DNA of 64,000 nucleotides from Egibacteraceae bacterium (GTDB lineage: Bacteria > Actinomycetota > Nitriliruptoria > Euzebyales > Egibacteraceae), in NCBI GenBank assembly GCA_030447925.1, contig JAUJNX010000003.1, forward strand, positions 186,001 to 250,000, written 5' to 3'. The notes beneath the pieces are model-generated. The model searched no databases and was not told the DNA's origin. It worked only from the letters and a program-made list of their open reading frames with translations. The stretch's first letter is position 1; each line of letters starts with the position of its first letter. A program made the translations under genes and the position numbers. Below, piece after piece: positions 33,240 through 43,594 of the stretch.

Positions 33240-34484
33240 TCACAGGTAGCGGAACACCACCGGGCAGTTGACGATGATCCCGGTCGAGCCGAACGCGCCG
33301 CCGTCGGGGCCGGTGAGGACGCCGTCGCGGACCAGCCGCAGGATCTGGAACTCCTCGATCAGGCGGGTGCGGTAGCCCTGGTCGATCGCCTCCGGCGTCC
33401 ACTCGAAGAGGTTGAGGTCCCACAGCGGGCTGTAGTCGTTGGCGATGGTGGGGATGCCGCCGAACACGTTGATCGGGCCGTTGCCCTCGCCGAGGATCGC
33501 GGTGTTCAGGCCCTGGCGGAACGGGTTGTCGCCGCCCAGCGGGCCGTTGCGCGCGACGAACAGGCGCTCGACGCTGCTCAGGAAGCTGTCGTCGCGTCCG
33601 ACCAGGTCGCGGGGGGCCAGGCCGGGTGCCAGGGTGGCGCCCTCCAGGACGGCTGCCTGCGCGTCGTTGGCGTCGAGGCTCAGGTACTGCACCGGTCGCG
33701 CGAAGCTGAAGCCCGGGGTCATGGTCAGCGTGACGGTCTCGTCCTCCGGGCAGAAGCGGACGACCTTGTCGTGCACCCGGCTGTGGTCCGGGTCGCCGTC
33801 GCAGTAGTTCAACTCGTCGGCGGTGAAGCCCTGCGCCAGGATCGGGGCGTTGAACACGACGTCGGCGTCGTTGGTGACCCGGACGATCGGGGTGTAGGCG
33901 TCGTCGCCGACCGAACCCGGCTGGAAGCCCTCCGCCAGCGGGAATGCCTTCTCGGGGTCATCGGTGCCCGGTGCGGCCGACACCTCCGGCGCGAAGTCGA
34001 CGCTGCCCTGGTCGAAGACCAGGCGCCCGTCGATCGTCTGCGTCGCGGTGCGGATGGCGCTGCCCACGACGTAGTTGAGCTTGTCGGAGAAGTTGATGCC
34101 GAGGATCTCGGCCGTCTCCTCGCGGCTGGTGTCGGTGACCACGTACCAGACCGGCTCGCCGTCCGGACCCTCGCCCTCGTAGAGCGGGAGGGTGACCGTC
34201 CCGGCGCACAGGTCGACCGGGCCGGAGCGGATCAGCTGCTGGGGGCCGACGAGGCCGGGCTCGGTCGGTCCGGGGCCGAAGTAGGACTCGGGGACCTCCG
34301 CCCCGACGGCCGGGGACGCCGGCCGGATCTCGGCGTCGGCGCAGTCCTGCCCGCCGGTCTCGGCCTCCTGCGCGGGCTGGGACGCCTGGGCGCTGGCAGC
34401 CGCCGTGCCCCGGGTGCAGCCCGCCAGGAGCAGCGGCAGGACACCGGCGAGCAGCAGCAGCGTGCGTGGAGCGGTGCGGGTCAT
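33240..34484 (-). CDS. lipoprotein of unknown function
   Basis: A 414-residue protein with a signal and lipobox (L-L-L-A-G-C), then a Ser/Ala/Gln linker and a large beta-rich extracellular domain containing four cysteines ('GGQDCADAE', 'VDLCAGTVT', 'LNYCDGDPD', 'VVRFCPEDE'). The C-terminus ('FEWTPEAIDQGYRTRLIEEF') is well ordered. AGGGGAGA lies before ATG 34484. No family recognised; probably a substrate-binding or structural lipoprotein. Confidence 0.72.
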   Translation of the reverse strand: MTRTAPRTLLLLAGVLPLLLAGCTRGTAAASAQASQPAQEAETGGQDCADAEIRPASPAVGAEVPESYFGPGPTEPGLVGPQQLIRSGPVDLCAGTVTLPLYEGEGPDGEPVWYVVTDTSREETAEILGINFSDKLNYVVGSAIRTATQTIDGRLVFDQGSVDFAPEVSAAPGTDDPEKAFPLAEGFQPGSVGDDAYTPIVRVTNDADVVFNAPILAQGFTADELNYCDGDPDHSRVHDKVVRFCPEDETVTLTMTPGFSFARPVQYLSLDANDAQAAVLEGATLAPGLAPRDLVGRDDSFLSSVERLFVARNGPLGGDNPFRQGLNTAILGEGNGPINVFGGIPTIANDYSPLWDLNLFEWTPEAIDQGYRTRLIEEFQILRLVRDGVLTGPDGGAFGSTGIIVNCPVVFRYL

Positions 34485-34694
34485 GTTCGTTCTCCCCTGT
34501 TGCCGTCGCGGCGACCGCCGCCTGCGAGGACCGAACACCGCCGGTGACGAGCGGTCCAAGGCCCAATCGGCATCGCCGGGCGGATCCGCCCCGGGGGCGG
34601 GGGGATCGGGGCGCCGCCATGCCCGCTGGGCATTGGACCGGCCGCGGTGCCGCTGCCTACCGTCGGCTCTCCGTCAGTTCCGGCAGGGGGTGTG

Positions 34695-35357
34695 GTGGCA
34701 GATCTGGCGGGCGGGCCCGACCCGCGACTCGCGGCGTCGCGCGACCGCAGGGGCGTCGCGGTGGTGCGGCTGACGTCCCTGGCCAGCACACCCCTCACCC
34801 ACCTCCGGCTGCTCCAGGTGCTGGAGTCCGCGGCGGCGGACCCGGCCACCCGGGTGGTCGTGCTGCGCCACGCCGGTGGGCCGGCGGGCGGCGGGGCCGG
34901 CGCCGGGGCGGGCGCCCTCGCGCGCTTCGCGAGTCTCCAGGTGCCGGTCATCGGGGTGGCCGACGGCCCGGTGACGGCCTTCGCCGAGTACCTGCTGCTG
35001 GCCGACGTCGTCGTCGCGTCGCAGCGGGCGACCCTGGGCCACCGCCTGGGGCCGGGGACCGAGCCCGACGCGGGGCGCGCCGCGCAGGCGGTGTGGGAGG
35101 AGGCCGTCGGCCCCACCCGGGCGCGCTGGCTGCTGTGGACCGGCGAGACGCTCGACGCGCGGACCGCCTACGAGTGGGGGGCGGTGTCGGAGATCCTCAC
35201 CGACCACCGGCTCGAGGACCGCCTCCGTGAGCTGTCGGGCGAGCTCGCCGCGCGGCCCGACGCCGTGCGGCGCGTCCAGCGGGCGGCGTCGATGGGTCCG
35301 CTGGTCCAGCGCATGGCGCTGCGGGCACCGCCTCCGCCGGGCGATACGTCCGGGTGA
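34695..35357 (+). CDS. enoyl-CoA hydratase/isomerase (crotonase) family protein, diverged
   Basis: A 220-residue protein with a crotonase core: 'RGVAVVRLTSLASTPLTHLR', 'VVVLRHAGGPAGGG', 'VPVIGVADGPVTAFAEYLLL' (oxyanion-hole region) and 'DVVVASQRATLGH'. The usual catalytic glutamates are not evident and the protein is about 40 residues short, so activity may differ from a classical hydratase. GTG 34695 follows CAGGGGG. It ends 34 bases before the LuxR ATPase gene. Confidence 0.75.
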   Translation: MADLAGGPDPRLAASRDRRGVAVVRLTSLASTPLTHLRLLQVLESAAADPATRVVVLRHAGGPAGGGAGAGAGALARFASLQVPVIGVADGPVTAFAEYLLLADVVVASQRATLGHRLGPGTEPDAGRAAQAVWEEAVGPTRARWLLWTGETLDARTAYEWGAVSEILTDHRLEDRLRELSGELAARPDAVRRVQRAASMGPLVQRMALRAPPPPGDTSG

Positions 35358-35391
35358 GGTGGGGTGGGCCCCGTCCCGCCATACTGCACCT

Positions 35392-38317
35392 GTGGACGCC
35401 AGGTCCCCCTCCGGCGCCTTCGTCGGCCGCCGCGCCGAGCTGACCGCGCTGACCCGCGCCCTCGACGAGGCCGCGTCCGGGAAGGCGCGGGCGGTGCTGC
35501 TCGGCGGCGAGGCGGGGGCGGGCAAGACGCGCCTGGTCGAGCAGGTGGCCGCGGCGGCCGCGCGCCGCGGTCTGCGCGTCCTGGCGGGCGGCTGCGTGCC
35601 CCTGTCGGGTTCCCTGCCGTTCGCGCCGCTGGCCGACGCGCTGCGCGACGTGCTCCCGCCGCTCCCGGAGGCGGCGGGAGGCGACCGCGGGCTGAGCCAG
35701 GCGGAGTTCTTCCAGGTCCTGCTGCGCGCCATCCGGTCGATCTGCACCGACCCGCCCGGGACCCTGCTGGTCGTGGAGGACGTGCACTGGGCGGACCGCT
35801 CCACCCTGGACCTCCTGGCGTTGCTGGTCGCCAACCTGCGGGCCGAGCGGCTGCTCGTGCTGCTGACCAACCGCACCCACGAGCTCCCGCCGGGCCCCGG
35901 CCACGCCGCCGCGCTGCACGAGCTGACGCGTTCCCCCCGGCTGCAGCAGCTGGACCTGGCCCCGTTCCGGGTCGCCGAGCTGGCCGCGCTCGCGGCGGCC
36001 GTGCTGGGACGCCCGCTCCCGGCGGGCGTGGTGGAGCGCCTGCGGTCGCGCTGCGACGGCAACCCCTTCTTCGCCGAGGAGCTCCTGCGCGCCGGGTTCG
36101 CCGACGACGGCGCGGTGCTGCCGCGGCGGCTGCGCGACGTGCTCGGGTCACGGGTCGCGGGTCTGACCGCGCCCGCACGGCGGGTCCTGGACAGCCTCGC
36201 CGTGCTCGGCCGCCCCGCCGACCACGACCTCCTCGCGGACGTCGCCGGCCTGGGGCCGGGCGCCCTGCTGCCCGCGATCCGCGAGGCGATCAGCGCCGGG
36301 GTGCTGGAGGCGGACCCGCGGGCGGGCACGTACCGCTTCCGCCACGGGCTCGTGCGGGAGGTCGTGCACGCCGACCTGCTACCCGGCGAGGGCGAGCAGC
36401 TCCACCGCGCCACCGCCCGCGCCCTGGACGCGCTGCCGCTGCCGCTGCCGAGGGGGGACCGCGTGCGCGCCGCCGCCGAGCGTGCGCTGCACTGGGACCG
36501 CGCCCGCTCCGGGCCCGAGGCGCTCGCCGCGCTGGTCGCCGCGGGCGACGCGGCCGCCGCCGCCTATGCCGACCGGGAGGCGCAGCAGAACTTCGAGGAC
36601 GCCCTGGGGTGGTGGGCGCGGCTGCCGGAGCCGGAGCGAATCGCGGGCATCTCGCACGTGGCCCTGCTCGAGCGCGCGGCCGAGGCGGCGCGCTGGGCGG
36701 GCGACGTCCCCCGCGCCATCGCGCTGAGCCGCGAGGCGCTGGCCAGCGCCGGGTCGGCGGGCGGGGCGACCGCGGAGACCGAGGCCGGGCTCTGGGTGCG
36801 GCTGGCGACGCTGCTGTGGATGAGCGGGGACACCGCGGGCTCGGCGCACGCCGACGAGCGGGCCGGCGCGCTGCTGGCCGGCGCCCCCCCGTCGCCGGTG
36901 CAGGCGCGCTGGCTGGCGCACCGCGCCGCGGACGCGCTGCTCCAGGGCCGGTACGGGTTCGCGGTCGCGGCGGCGCGGCGGGCGGTGGAGGTCAGCGGGG
37001 CGCTGGGCGCCGCCGGGGTCCAGAGCCACGCGCTGAACCTGCTCGGCGGTGCCCTGGCGATGACCGGCGACGCGGAGGGCGGGATCGCGGCGCTGGAGCG
37101 CGCGCTCGCGCTGGCGGAGCGGGAGGGCGACGTCGACAACCTCAAGCGCAGTCACACCAACCTCGCGTTCGTCCTCGCCCAGACCGGCCGGACCGAGCGC
37201 GCCCTGGCCGTGGCCCAGGACGGCCTGGCGCTGCTGCACCGCACCGGACGCGACGCGGGCGGGGGCCTTCTGGTGTCGGAGGCGGCGCAGCTGCTGCTCC
37301 AGCTCGGGCGCTGGGAGGAGGCGGCCGCCCTGATCGACGCTGCGCTCGCGCGGGGGCCCGCGGCGACGGTGGAGCTGTACCTGCGCGTGCGGCGGGGGTG
37401 GCTGGACGTCGTCCGCGGCGACCTCGCCCGGGCGGCGGTCGCCCTCGCCACGGCGGAGGGGCTCGCCGACCCCGGGCGCATGCTCGAGCCGATGTTCTGG
37501 GCGCCCCTGCGGGCGGGCCAGGCCGAGCTGGCGCTGTGGCGCGGGGATCCGGAGGCCGCGCTCGCGGCGGTGCGCCGGGGGCTGGACGCGGTGGAGAGCG
37601 CCGAGGAGCACCTGCTGATCGCCCGGCTGCGCGCGCTCGGGGTCCGCGCCGCGGCCGATGCCGTGCAGCGGCGCCGCGCGCTGCACCAGGACCCGGGCCC
37701 GACGCCGGCGGCGGGAGAGGAGCTGGCCCGCGCCGCGGCGCGGTCGCCGCACCCGGCCGCCGTCGCCGCCGCCATGCCGGAGCTGGGCGTCGACGCGGCG
37801 CTGGCGGCGGCGGAGCTGACCCGCCTGCGCGGCCGCCCCGCGCCGCAGCGGTGGGCGGCGGTGGCGGGAGGGTTCGACGACCTGCGCCAGCCCTACCCGG
37901 CGGCGTACGCGCGCTGGCGGCAGGCGGAGGCGCTGGTGGACCTGGGCGCGCCGGGGCGCGCCGCCGCCCCGCTGCGGGCGGCTCGCGACGCCGCCGCCGC
38001 CCTGGGCGCGCGACCGCTGCTGCGCGAGGTGGCGTCGCTGGCGGCGCGCGAGCGCCTGGACCTGGACCCCGCGCCCGACGGGTCGCCGGGGCGGGCGCGG
38101 GACCCGTTCGGCCTGACCCCGCGGGAGCGCGAGGTGCTGACCCACCTGGTGGAGGGGCGCACGAACCGCCAGATCGCCCGCGCGCTGGTGGTCACCGAGA
38201 AGACCGCGGGCGCCTACGTGTCGGCGATCCTCTCCAAGCTCGGGGTGGCCAATCGGGGAGGCCGCGGACCTGGCCCGGCGGTCGGGCCCGCCCCCGGCCG
38301 CCCCGCTCGCGGGATGA
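35392..38317 (+). CDS. LuxR-family ATPase regulator (LAL), first of a tandem pair (frame break near 3' end)
   Basis: About 975 residues. Walker A 'LLGGEAGAGKTRLVEQ', Walker B '[18 protein letters not shown]', a long TPR-like helical middle, and a C-terminal LuxR HTH ('GLTPREREVLTHLVEGRTNR', 'QIARALVVTEKTAGAYVSAI'). After 'LGVANR' the frame slips at a G4 run (38255-38258). With one G fewer it reads E-A-A-D-L-A-R-R-S-G... and stops at TGA 38317, overlapping the next ATG (ATGA). Start GTG 35392 has no ribosome site, but CATACT lies at 35380-35385, so a leaderless message is likely. Confidence 0.87.
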
Positions 38318-41284
38318 GCGCCCCCGTGGCCGCCGCGCCGTTCGTCGGGCGCGGGGCCGAGCTGGCCCGGCTGCACGCCGCGCTCGCGGCGGCGGCCGCC
38401 GGCCGGCCGTCGGCGGTCCTGGTCAGCGGCGAGGCCGGCGTGGGCAAGACCCGCCTCGTGGCCGAGTTCACCGACCAGGTGCGCGACGCCGGTGTGCGGG
38501 TCCTGGCGGGCAACTGCGTGCCGTTCCTGGGCGCGGGGCTGCCGTACGCCGCGATCACCGAGGCGCTGCGCGGCCTGCTGCCGCGGACCGGCGCCGCGCT
38601 CGCGGACCTGCTCGGGGGCCAGGGCGGGCCGGAGGCGACCGCGGACCCCTTCGCGACCGCGCCGGCACCCGATCGCCTGTCGGCGTCGCTGCTGCGCGCG
38701 CTGCGCGACGGCGCGGGTAGCGCCGCCGCCGCGGTGCTGGTGATCGAGGACCTGCACTGGGCCGACCGCTCCACCCTCCAGCTGCTCGCGTTCCTCGTGG
38801 CCAACCTGCGCACCGAGCGCCTGCTGGTGGTGCTGACCCAGCGGACCGACGTGGCGGAGGACGACGCCGAGGCCCGCGCCGTGCTCGCCGAGCTCGGCCG
38901 GCAGCGGACCCTCGACCGGATCGACCTGCTCCCGTTCAACGCGGAGGAGGTGGCCACCCTCGTCACCGCCCTGCTCGGCGAGGGGGCCGACCCCACCGTC
39001 GCCGGGCGGGTGCTGGCGCGCTCCGACGGCAACGCCTTCCTCGTGGGGGAGCTGCTCGCCGCCTACTCCGGCGGCATCGACGGCCCCGTGCCGCGGCGCG
39101 TGAGCGACCTGCTGGGTGCGCGGCTGGCGGCGCTGCCGGCCGGGGCGACGCGCCTGCTGGCGGTGGCCGCCGCGGCCTCCCGGGCGGTGGACCACCGCCT
39201 GCTGACCGCGGCGAGCGGCCTGGCCGAGGACGACGCCGCCGCCGCGCTGCGGGCGGCGGTGCAGCACGCCGCCCTGGTGGCCGCGGCCGCGCCGGGCGTG
39301 TACCGGTTCCGCCACGCCCTCCTGCAGGAGGTCGTCTACGAGCGGCTCCTGCCCGGCGAGCGGCAGGCGCTGCACCGCGAACTCGCACGCGCCCTCGAGG
39401 CCGACCCGGACCTGGGACCGCCGGACCCGGCGAGCGCCGCCGCCGAGCTGGCCGACCACTGGGACCGCGCGGGGGACGGGCCGCGGGCGCTGGCGGCGCT
39501 GGTCCGCGCGGGCGAGGCCACCGCCGCGACCCACGCCCACCACGAGGCCCTCCGGCACGTCGAGGCCGCGCTGCGGTGGTGGCCGCGGGTGACCGGGCCG
39601 GAGGCGGTGACGGGCCTCCCGCGGGCCGAGCTGCTGGACCGGGCCGCGGAGGCGGCCCGGTGGTCGGGCGACGTGGCCCGGGCGACGGCCCTGGTGCACG
39701 AGGCGCTGGCCGAGGCCGCCGACGACGCCACCCGCGCCACGCGCTGGATCCGCCTGGGCGTCCTGCGCTGGGCGGCCGGCGACGGGCACGGGTCGCTGGC
39801 GGCCTACGAGGAGGCCGGCGAGCTGCTGGCGGGCGCCGACCCCGTGCGGCACGCGCGCGTGCTGGCCGCGCAGGCGGGCGCGCTGATGGCCGACGGGCAC
39901 CTCGGGGAGGCAGCGGTCATCGCCGAGCAGGCCCGGGCGCTGGCGGAGCGCGTGGGATCGCCCGACGCGCTGAGCCACGCGCTCAACACCCTGGGCGTGC
40001 TCACGGCCCTCGACGGCGACATCGACGCCGGGGTCGCATCCCTGGAGCGGGCCCGCCGCCTGGCCGAGGCCCCGCTGCACGAGGACAACCTGGGCCGCGC
40101 CCACGTCAACCTCGCCTACGTGCTGGGGCAGGCCGGGCGCCTCGACGAGGCGCTGCGGGTGGCCGGCGAGGGGCTGCGCTGGGCGCGGGCGCACGGGCGG
40201 GAGCTGATCGGCGGGGGCGTCCTGCACATCAACCTGGCGCAGTTCCTGCTCTGGCGCGGGCGGTGGGAGGAGCTGGAGGCCCTGGCCGGGGACCTCCTCG
40301 GTCGCGGTGCCCCGCCCCGTTCGGCGTTCTTCCTGCGCATGACTCTCGGGGAGCTGGCCACGGCCCGGGGGGACCTGGACGGGGCCGCCGCCGTCCTCGC
40401 GGAGGCCCGGCGACTGGCCGAGGCGGAGGGGATGGAGGAGCCGCAGTTCTGGGCGCCGTTCTCCGGGGCCCTGGCCCAGCGCGCGCTGGAGGCGGGCGAC
40501 CTCGACGCCGCCGCCGCCCTGGCCGCCGAGGGCCTGCGGGTCGCCGGGGAGGAGGAGCGCCACCTCGCGGTCCGCCTGGCGGCCCTCGCCGTCGGGGTGG
40601 AGGCCGAGCGCGCGGACCGGCTCCGTGCCGACACCGGCGCCGGCCGCGAGGCGCCTCCCGGGCGGGCCGCGGTCGCGGACCGCGCCCGCAGCCTGTACGC
40701 CGCGGCGGAGGCCGCGGCGGGGCCTCGCCCGTCCCCCGACGCGGCGGCGCACCTGGCCACGCCCGGGCGGAGCTGGCGCGGGTGGAGGGCGGCCCGACGC
40801 GGACGCCTGGGCCGGCGCGGCCGCCGCCTGGGCGCAGCTCCAGCGGCCGTACGCGGTGGCGTCGGCGCGCTGGCGCCAGGGGGCGGCGCTGCTGGCCGGC
40901 GCGCGCTCACCGGCGGCGGCCCCGGTCCTGGGGGAGGCCCACGGCATCGCGGTGCGCCTCGGCGCCGTGCCCCTGGCGGACCGGATCGCCCGGCTGGCGC
41001 GGCGGGCGCGGGTGCGGCTGGGCGACGGCCCGGCCGCGGGGGCGCGCGACGCGCGTCCGGCCGACCCGTTCCGGCTGACCCCCCGCGAGCAGGAGGTCCT
41101 GGCCCTGGTCACCCGCGGCAGGACCAACCGGCAGATCGCCCACCTGCTGTTCATCACCGAGAAGACGGCGAGCGTCCACGTCTCCAACCTGCTGGCCAAG
41201 CTCGGCGTCGCCAACCGGCGCGAGGCGGCCGCGGTCGCCCACCGCCTCCGGCTCGTCCCCGCCGAGGACGACGCCCAGAACTAG
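38314..41284 (+). CDS. LuxR-family ATPase regulator (LAL), second of the pair (two frame breaks)
   Basis: About 990 residues, paralogous to its upstream neighbour. It begins '[20 protein letters not shown]', with Walker A '[16 protein letters not shown]' and Walker B '[18 protein letters not shown]', TPR-like middle, and C-terminal HTH ('[20 protein letters not shown]', '[20 protein letters not shown]'). Between about 40760 and 40800 the coding frame moves twice: '[11 protein letters not shown]' and then '[14 protein letters not shown]' are in successive frames. Single missing bases at each point restore one protein. These regulators typically respond to small inducers. Confidence 0.86.
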
Positions 41285-41331
41285 GGGTGCACCTCAGCCG
41301 CCGGGCGGCTTGCGAGCACGGAGTCGAGCGA
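41282..41331 (+). repeat. dispersed gene-end repeat, copy B
   Basis: Starts in the stop codon of the second LAL gene. AGGGGTGCACCTC and then GCCGGGCGGCT match copy A exactly, with a diverged 4-base joint (AGCC for GAAC). The following bases (TGCGAGCACGGAGTCGAGC) are still alignable with copy A. Confidence 0.55.
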
Positions 41332-41488
41332 CACGAACTAGGGAGAACTCCCAGGGTCGGAGGTGCGGGACCCCCCTAGGCCGGCCCTCCGCCGCGCCCC
41401 GGGGAGGCGCCGATGGTTCCGGGGATTGAGGGATCGGCGGGCGCGGCCCACCATCGGGTCATGACGATCACCAGCGGGGGGAGGGACG

Positions 41489-41800
41489 TTGGAACTGCGT
41501 GAGCTCCGGTACTTCCTTGCGCTGGCGGAGGAGCGCAACTTCACCCGCGCCGCCGCCCGCGTCTACGTCACCCAGCCGGCGTTCTCGCGGGCGATCCGCA
41601 AGCTGGAGCGGGAGACCGGCGGCGAGCTGTTCGACCGCTCCACGCGCCAGGTGCACCTCACCCACCGCGGCGTCGGCCTCCTCCCCAGCGCCCGCAGCCT
41701 GGTCGCGCTCGCCGACGCCGCGGTCGCGGCGCTGCGCGCCCCTGCCGACCTCGCCGGCGTCGGCCCCGAACCCGTCCACCCCACCAGCCGCGCCAGCTGA
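41489..41800 (+). CDS. orphan LysR DNA-binding head without effector domain
   Basis: A 103-residue protein: a complete LysR winged HTH ('MELRELRYFLALAEERNFTR', 'AAARVYVTQPAFSRAIRKLE') and the start of the linker helix, ending at residue 103 where a 200-residue effector domain should follow. TTG 41489 has a GGGAGG site. Either a 3'-truncated gene or a stand-alone DNA-binding protein; the next gene starts on the opposite strand 40 bases later. Confidence 0.72.
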   Translation: MELRELRYFLALAEERNFTRAAARVYVTQPAFSRAIRKLERETGGELFDRSTRQVHLTHRGVGLLPSARSLVALADAAVAALRAPADLAGVGPEPVHPTSRAS

Positions 41801-41841
41801 GGACCGGGGGGCGGGCCCTCCCTCCGTCGTCGGGCGATCCA

Positions 41842-42354
41842 TCAGGCCATCGCGGGTCGTCGCGCCGCCGCGGGCGCGGGCGGGGGCGGGACCAGGCGGA
41901 CGACCTCGTGGGCCCGGAGCAGGCGGGTGGCGCGCTCCAGGTCCACCTCGGGGCCCGCGACCAGGTCGTAGCCGTCCGCGTCGAAGGTCGAGCGCAGCAC
42001 CAGCTCGGCCCGCCAGCCCACGGCGGCGTGCGCGAAGGCGCCCAGCGCCGCGCCCGCGACGACCCCGGCGAGGCCGCCCAGCGCGGCGGCCAGCGCCGGC
42101 ACGAGCGCGCCGACGGGCAGCAGGGCGGCGAGCAGCCCCGCCACCAGCCCCAGCACACCGCCCACGATCGCGCCCTCGGCCGTGGCCAGGGCGTAGCTGC
42201 GGGGGTCGGTCACGACCTCGACCGGGCGCACGCCGCGGGCGGCGACGTCCACCTGCCCGGCGGGGACGCCGAGCTCCTCCAGGTGGCGCCGCGCCGCCTC
42301 CGCCTCCTCCCAGCTGCGGAAGGAGGCCAGCACGGTCGCACGGGTCACGTTCAT
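41842..42354 (-). CDS. stress-type protein with glycine-zipper membrane region
   Basis: A 170-residue protein. The N-terminus ('TVLASFRSWEEAEAARRHLE', E-L-G-V-P-A-G-Q-V-D-V) resembles YflT/GsiB-type stress domains. The middle is a Gly/Ala-rich hydrophobic zipper (G-G-V-L-G-L-V-A-G-L-L-A), suggesting membrane insertion or oligomers. The second ATG (42354) is preferred because AGGAGG is 8 bases upstream. It lies among heat-shock genes. Confidence 0.68.
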   Translation of the reverse strand: MNVTRATVLASFRSWEEAEAARRHLEELGVPAGQVDVAARGVRPVEVVTDPRSYALATAEGAIVGGVLGLVAGLLAALLPVGALVPALAAALGGLAGVVAGAALGAFAHAAVGWRAELVLRSTFDADGYDLVAGPEVDLERATRLLRAHEVVRLVPPPPAPAAARRPAMA

Positions 42355-42399
42355 CTGCATCGCCTCCTCGCTGTCGGTGTCACTGCCTCGTCGCCGTCG

Positions 42400-42558
42400 T
42401 CAGGGCACCGCGCTCGGCGGACGGCGGGTCGCCCGCGCGCAGGCGGTAGCCGATGCGGTGGCCGGGCGCACCTGCGCGCCCCCGCGCTCCAGGGCGCCCT
42501 GCGCGGCGGCGACGGCGCCGCGATCGCCGTCCGCGATCAGCACGCGCACGTTGCTCAC
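42400..42558 (-). CDS. small ORF resembling a receiver-domain start
   Basis: A 52-codon frame from GTG 42558: S-N-V-R-V-L-I-A-D-G-D-R-G-A-V-A-A-A-Q-G-A-L-E. The 'R-V-L-I-A-D-x-D' opening is that of response-regulator receivers, but the frame ends soon after in Arg/Pro-rich sequence. It could be a degenerate fragment; coding is uncertain. Confidence 0.3.
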   Translation of the reverse strand: MSNVRVLIADGDRGAVAAAQGALERGGAQVRPATASATACARATRRPPSAVP

Positions 42559-42590
42559 CCCCCACCTCGACCAGGGACCGGCGGGGCCGG

Positions 42591-43019
42591 TCAGGCCACG
42601 GGGATGCGGTGGCGGCGGTCCTGCGGCCGCTTGGCCACGCGCACGGTCAGCTCGTCGCCCTGCCGCCGCGCCTGCGTGCCGGCAGGGTCGCCCGGGGTGG
42701 GCAGGAGCACGTCGACGCGCAGCCAGCCGACCGGGCGCCGGCGCCACCGCAGCCAGCCCTCCCGCTCCCGGCGGGTCCGCCGGCCCGTGACCCGCAGCCG
42801 CCGGCCCCACAGCTCGGCGTCCAGGTCGTCGACCTCACCCGCCACGGGGACGGTCAGCACGTAGGCGTCGTCGGTCTCGGCCAGGCGCAGGCGGCCACCG
42901 CGCCCGGCGGCCGACGTGTCGCGGTCGGCCGCCACGTGGTGGCGTCGCAGCCCCGGCACCGGGCGGGCCAGGCAACGGACGGTGGCGGCGGGGGCGCCGG
43001 GCCGGCGCCGGGGGGGCAC
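42591..43019 (-). CDS. divergent alpha-crystallin (Hsp20-like) protein
   Basis: A 142-residue protein. The C-terminal 95 residues follow the alpha-crystallin strand order: 'AYVLTVPVAGEVDDLDAELW', 'RLRVTGRRTRRERE', 'GWLRVDVLLPTP', 'GDELTVRVAKRPQ' and 'RHRIPVA'. The N-terminus is Arg-rich. The true start may be ATG 43065 (M-T-T-T-V-P-A-R-R-R), which is in another frame across a C7/G7 run near 43015; an indel there is suspected. It follows the canonical Hsp20 on the same strand. Confidence 0.6.
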   Translation of the reverse strand: MPPRRRPGAPAATVRCLARPVPGLRRHHVAADRDTSAAGRGGRLRLAETDDAYVLTVPVAGEVDDLDAELWGRRLRVTGRRTRREREGWLRWRRRPVGWLRVDVLLPTPGDPAGTQARRQGDELTVRVAKRPQDRRHRIPVA

Positions 43020-43085
43020 GGTGGCGCCGCCAGGTCCGGCGCCGGGCGGGCACGGTGGTGGTCATCGTGCTCACCCCCGCCCCGC

Positions 43086-43514
43086 TCAGGCCGAGGAGGA
43101 CGACAGCTGGCGCTGGTCGCTCCCCGAACCGATGCTGATCCGGTGCGGCTTGGCGGCCTCGGCGACCGGGATCGTCAGGGTCAGCACCCCGTCGGTGTAG
43201 TCGGCCTGGATGCGGTTGACGTCCAGGTCCTGACCCAGGTACAGGGTGCGGGTCACGACGCCCTTGGGCCGCTCGGCGATCAGCACCTGGTCGCCCTCGG
43301 CGTGGCGCACGCGGCGCTCCGCGGTGACGCGCAGCACGTTGCGCTCCACGGTCAGGTCGATCGAGTCGCGGTCGACCCCGGGCAGGTCCAGGTCGACGAC
43401 GTAGGCCTCGCCGGTGCGGTAGGCATCCAGCGGCATGCCCGCCGACCGGACGACCGAGCCGAACGGACGCATGAGGTTCTCGACCTCCACGAACGGATCG
43501 AAGCGAACCACCAT
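43086..43514 (-). CDS. small heat-shock protein, Hsp20 family
   Basis: A 142-residue holdase with a clear alpha-crystallin domain: D-A-Y-R-T-G-E-A-Y-V-V-D-L-D-L-P-G, 'SIDLTVERNVLRVTAER', 'YTDGVLTLTIPVAEAAKP' and C-terminal 'HRISI'. AAGGAGG lies 9 bases before ATG 43514. It is divergent from the HspR-like regulator, so heat-shock derepression through HspR is the likely control. Confidence 0.93.
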   Translation of the reverse strand: MVVRFDPFVEVENLMRPFGSVVRSAGMPLDAYRTGEAYVVDLDLPGVDRDSIDLTVERNVLRVTAERRVRHAEGDQVLIAERPKGVVTRTLYLGQDLDVNRIQADYTDGVLTLTIPVAEAAKPHRISIGSGSDQRQLSSSSA

Positions 43515-43594
43515 CGGGACACACCTCCTTGGCTCCGTGCTCGTCCTGAGCTCTGCGCTTGCAGCCACGTCAACACCGTGGCGAGGAAACCTGT

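Noticed and set aside
36379..41214. A 1,611-residue frame antisense to the LAL genes
   Set aside because: Arg/Pro/Gln-rich shadow expected opposite very GC-rich coding sequence; no motifs.
35227..41379. One 2,050-residue double LAL protein
   Set aside because: Two complete proteins with an ATGA junction hidden by one extra base at 38255-38258; also the 3' end of LAL2 is out of this frame.
42380..42565. Arg-rich 61-residue minus-strand ORF
   Set aside because: Composition is that of a shadow frame; the neighbouring frame is more protein-like.
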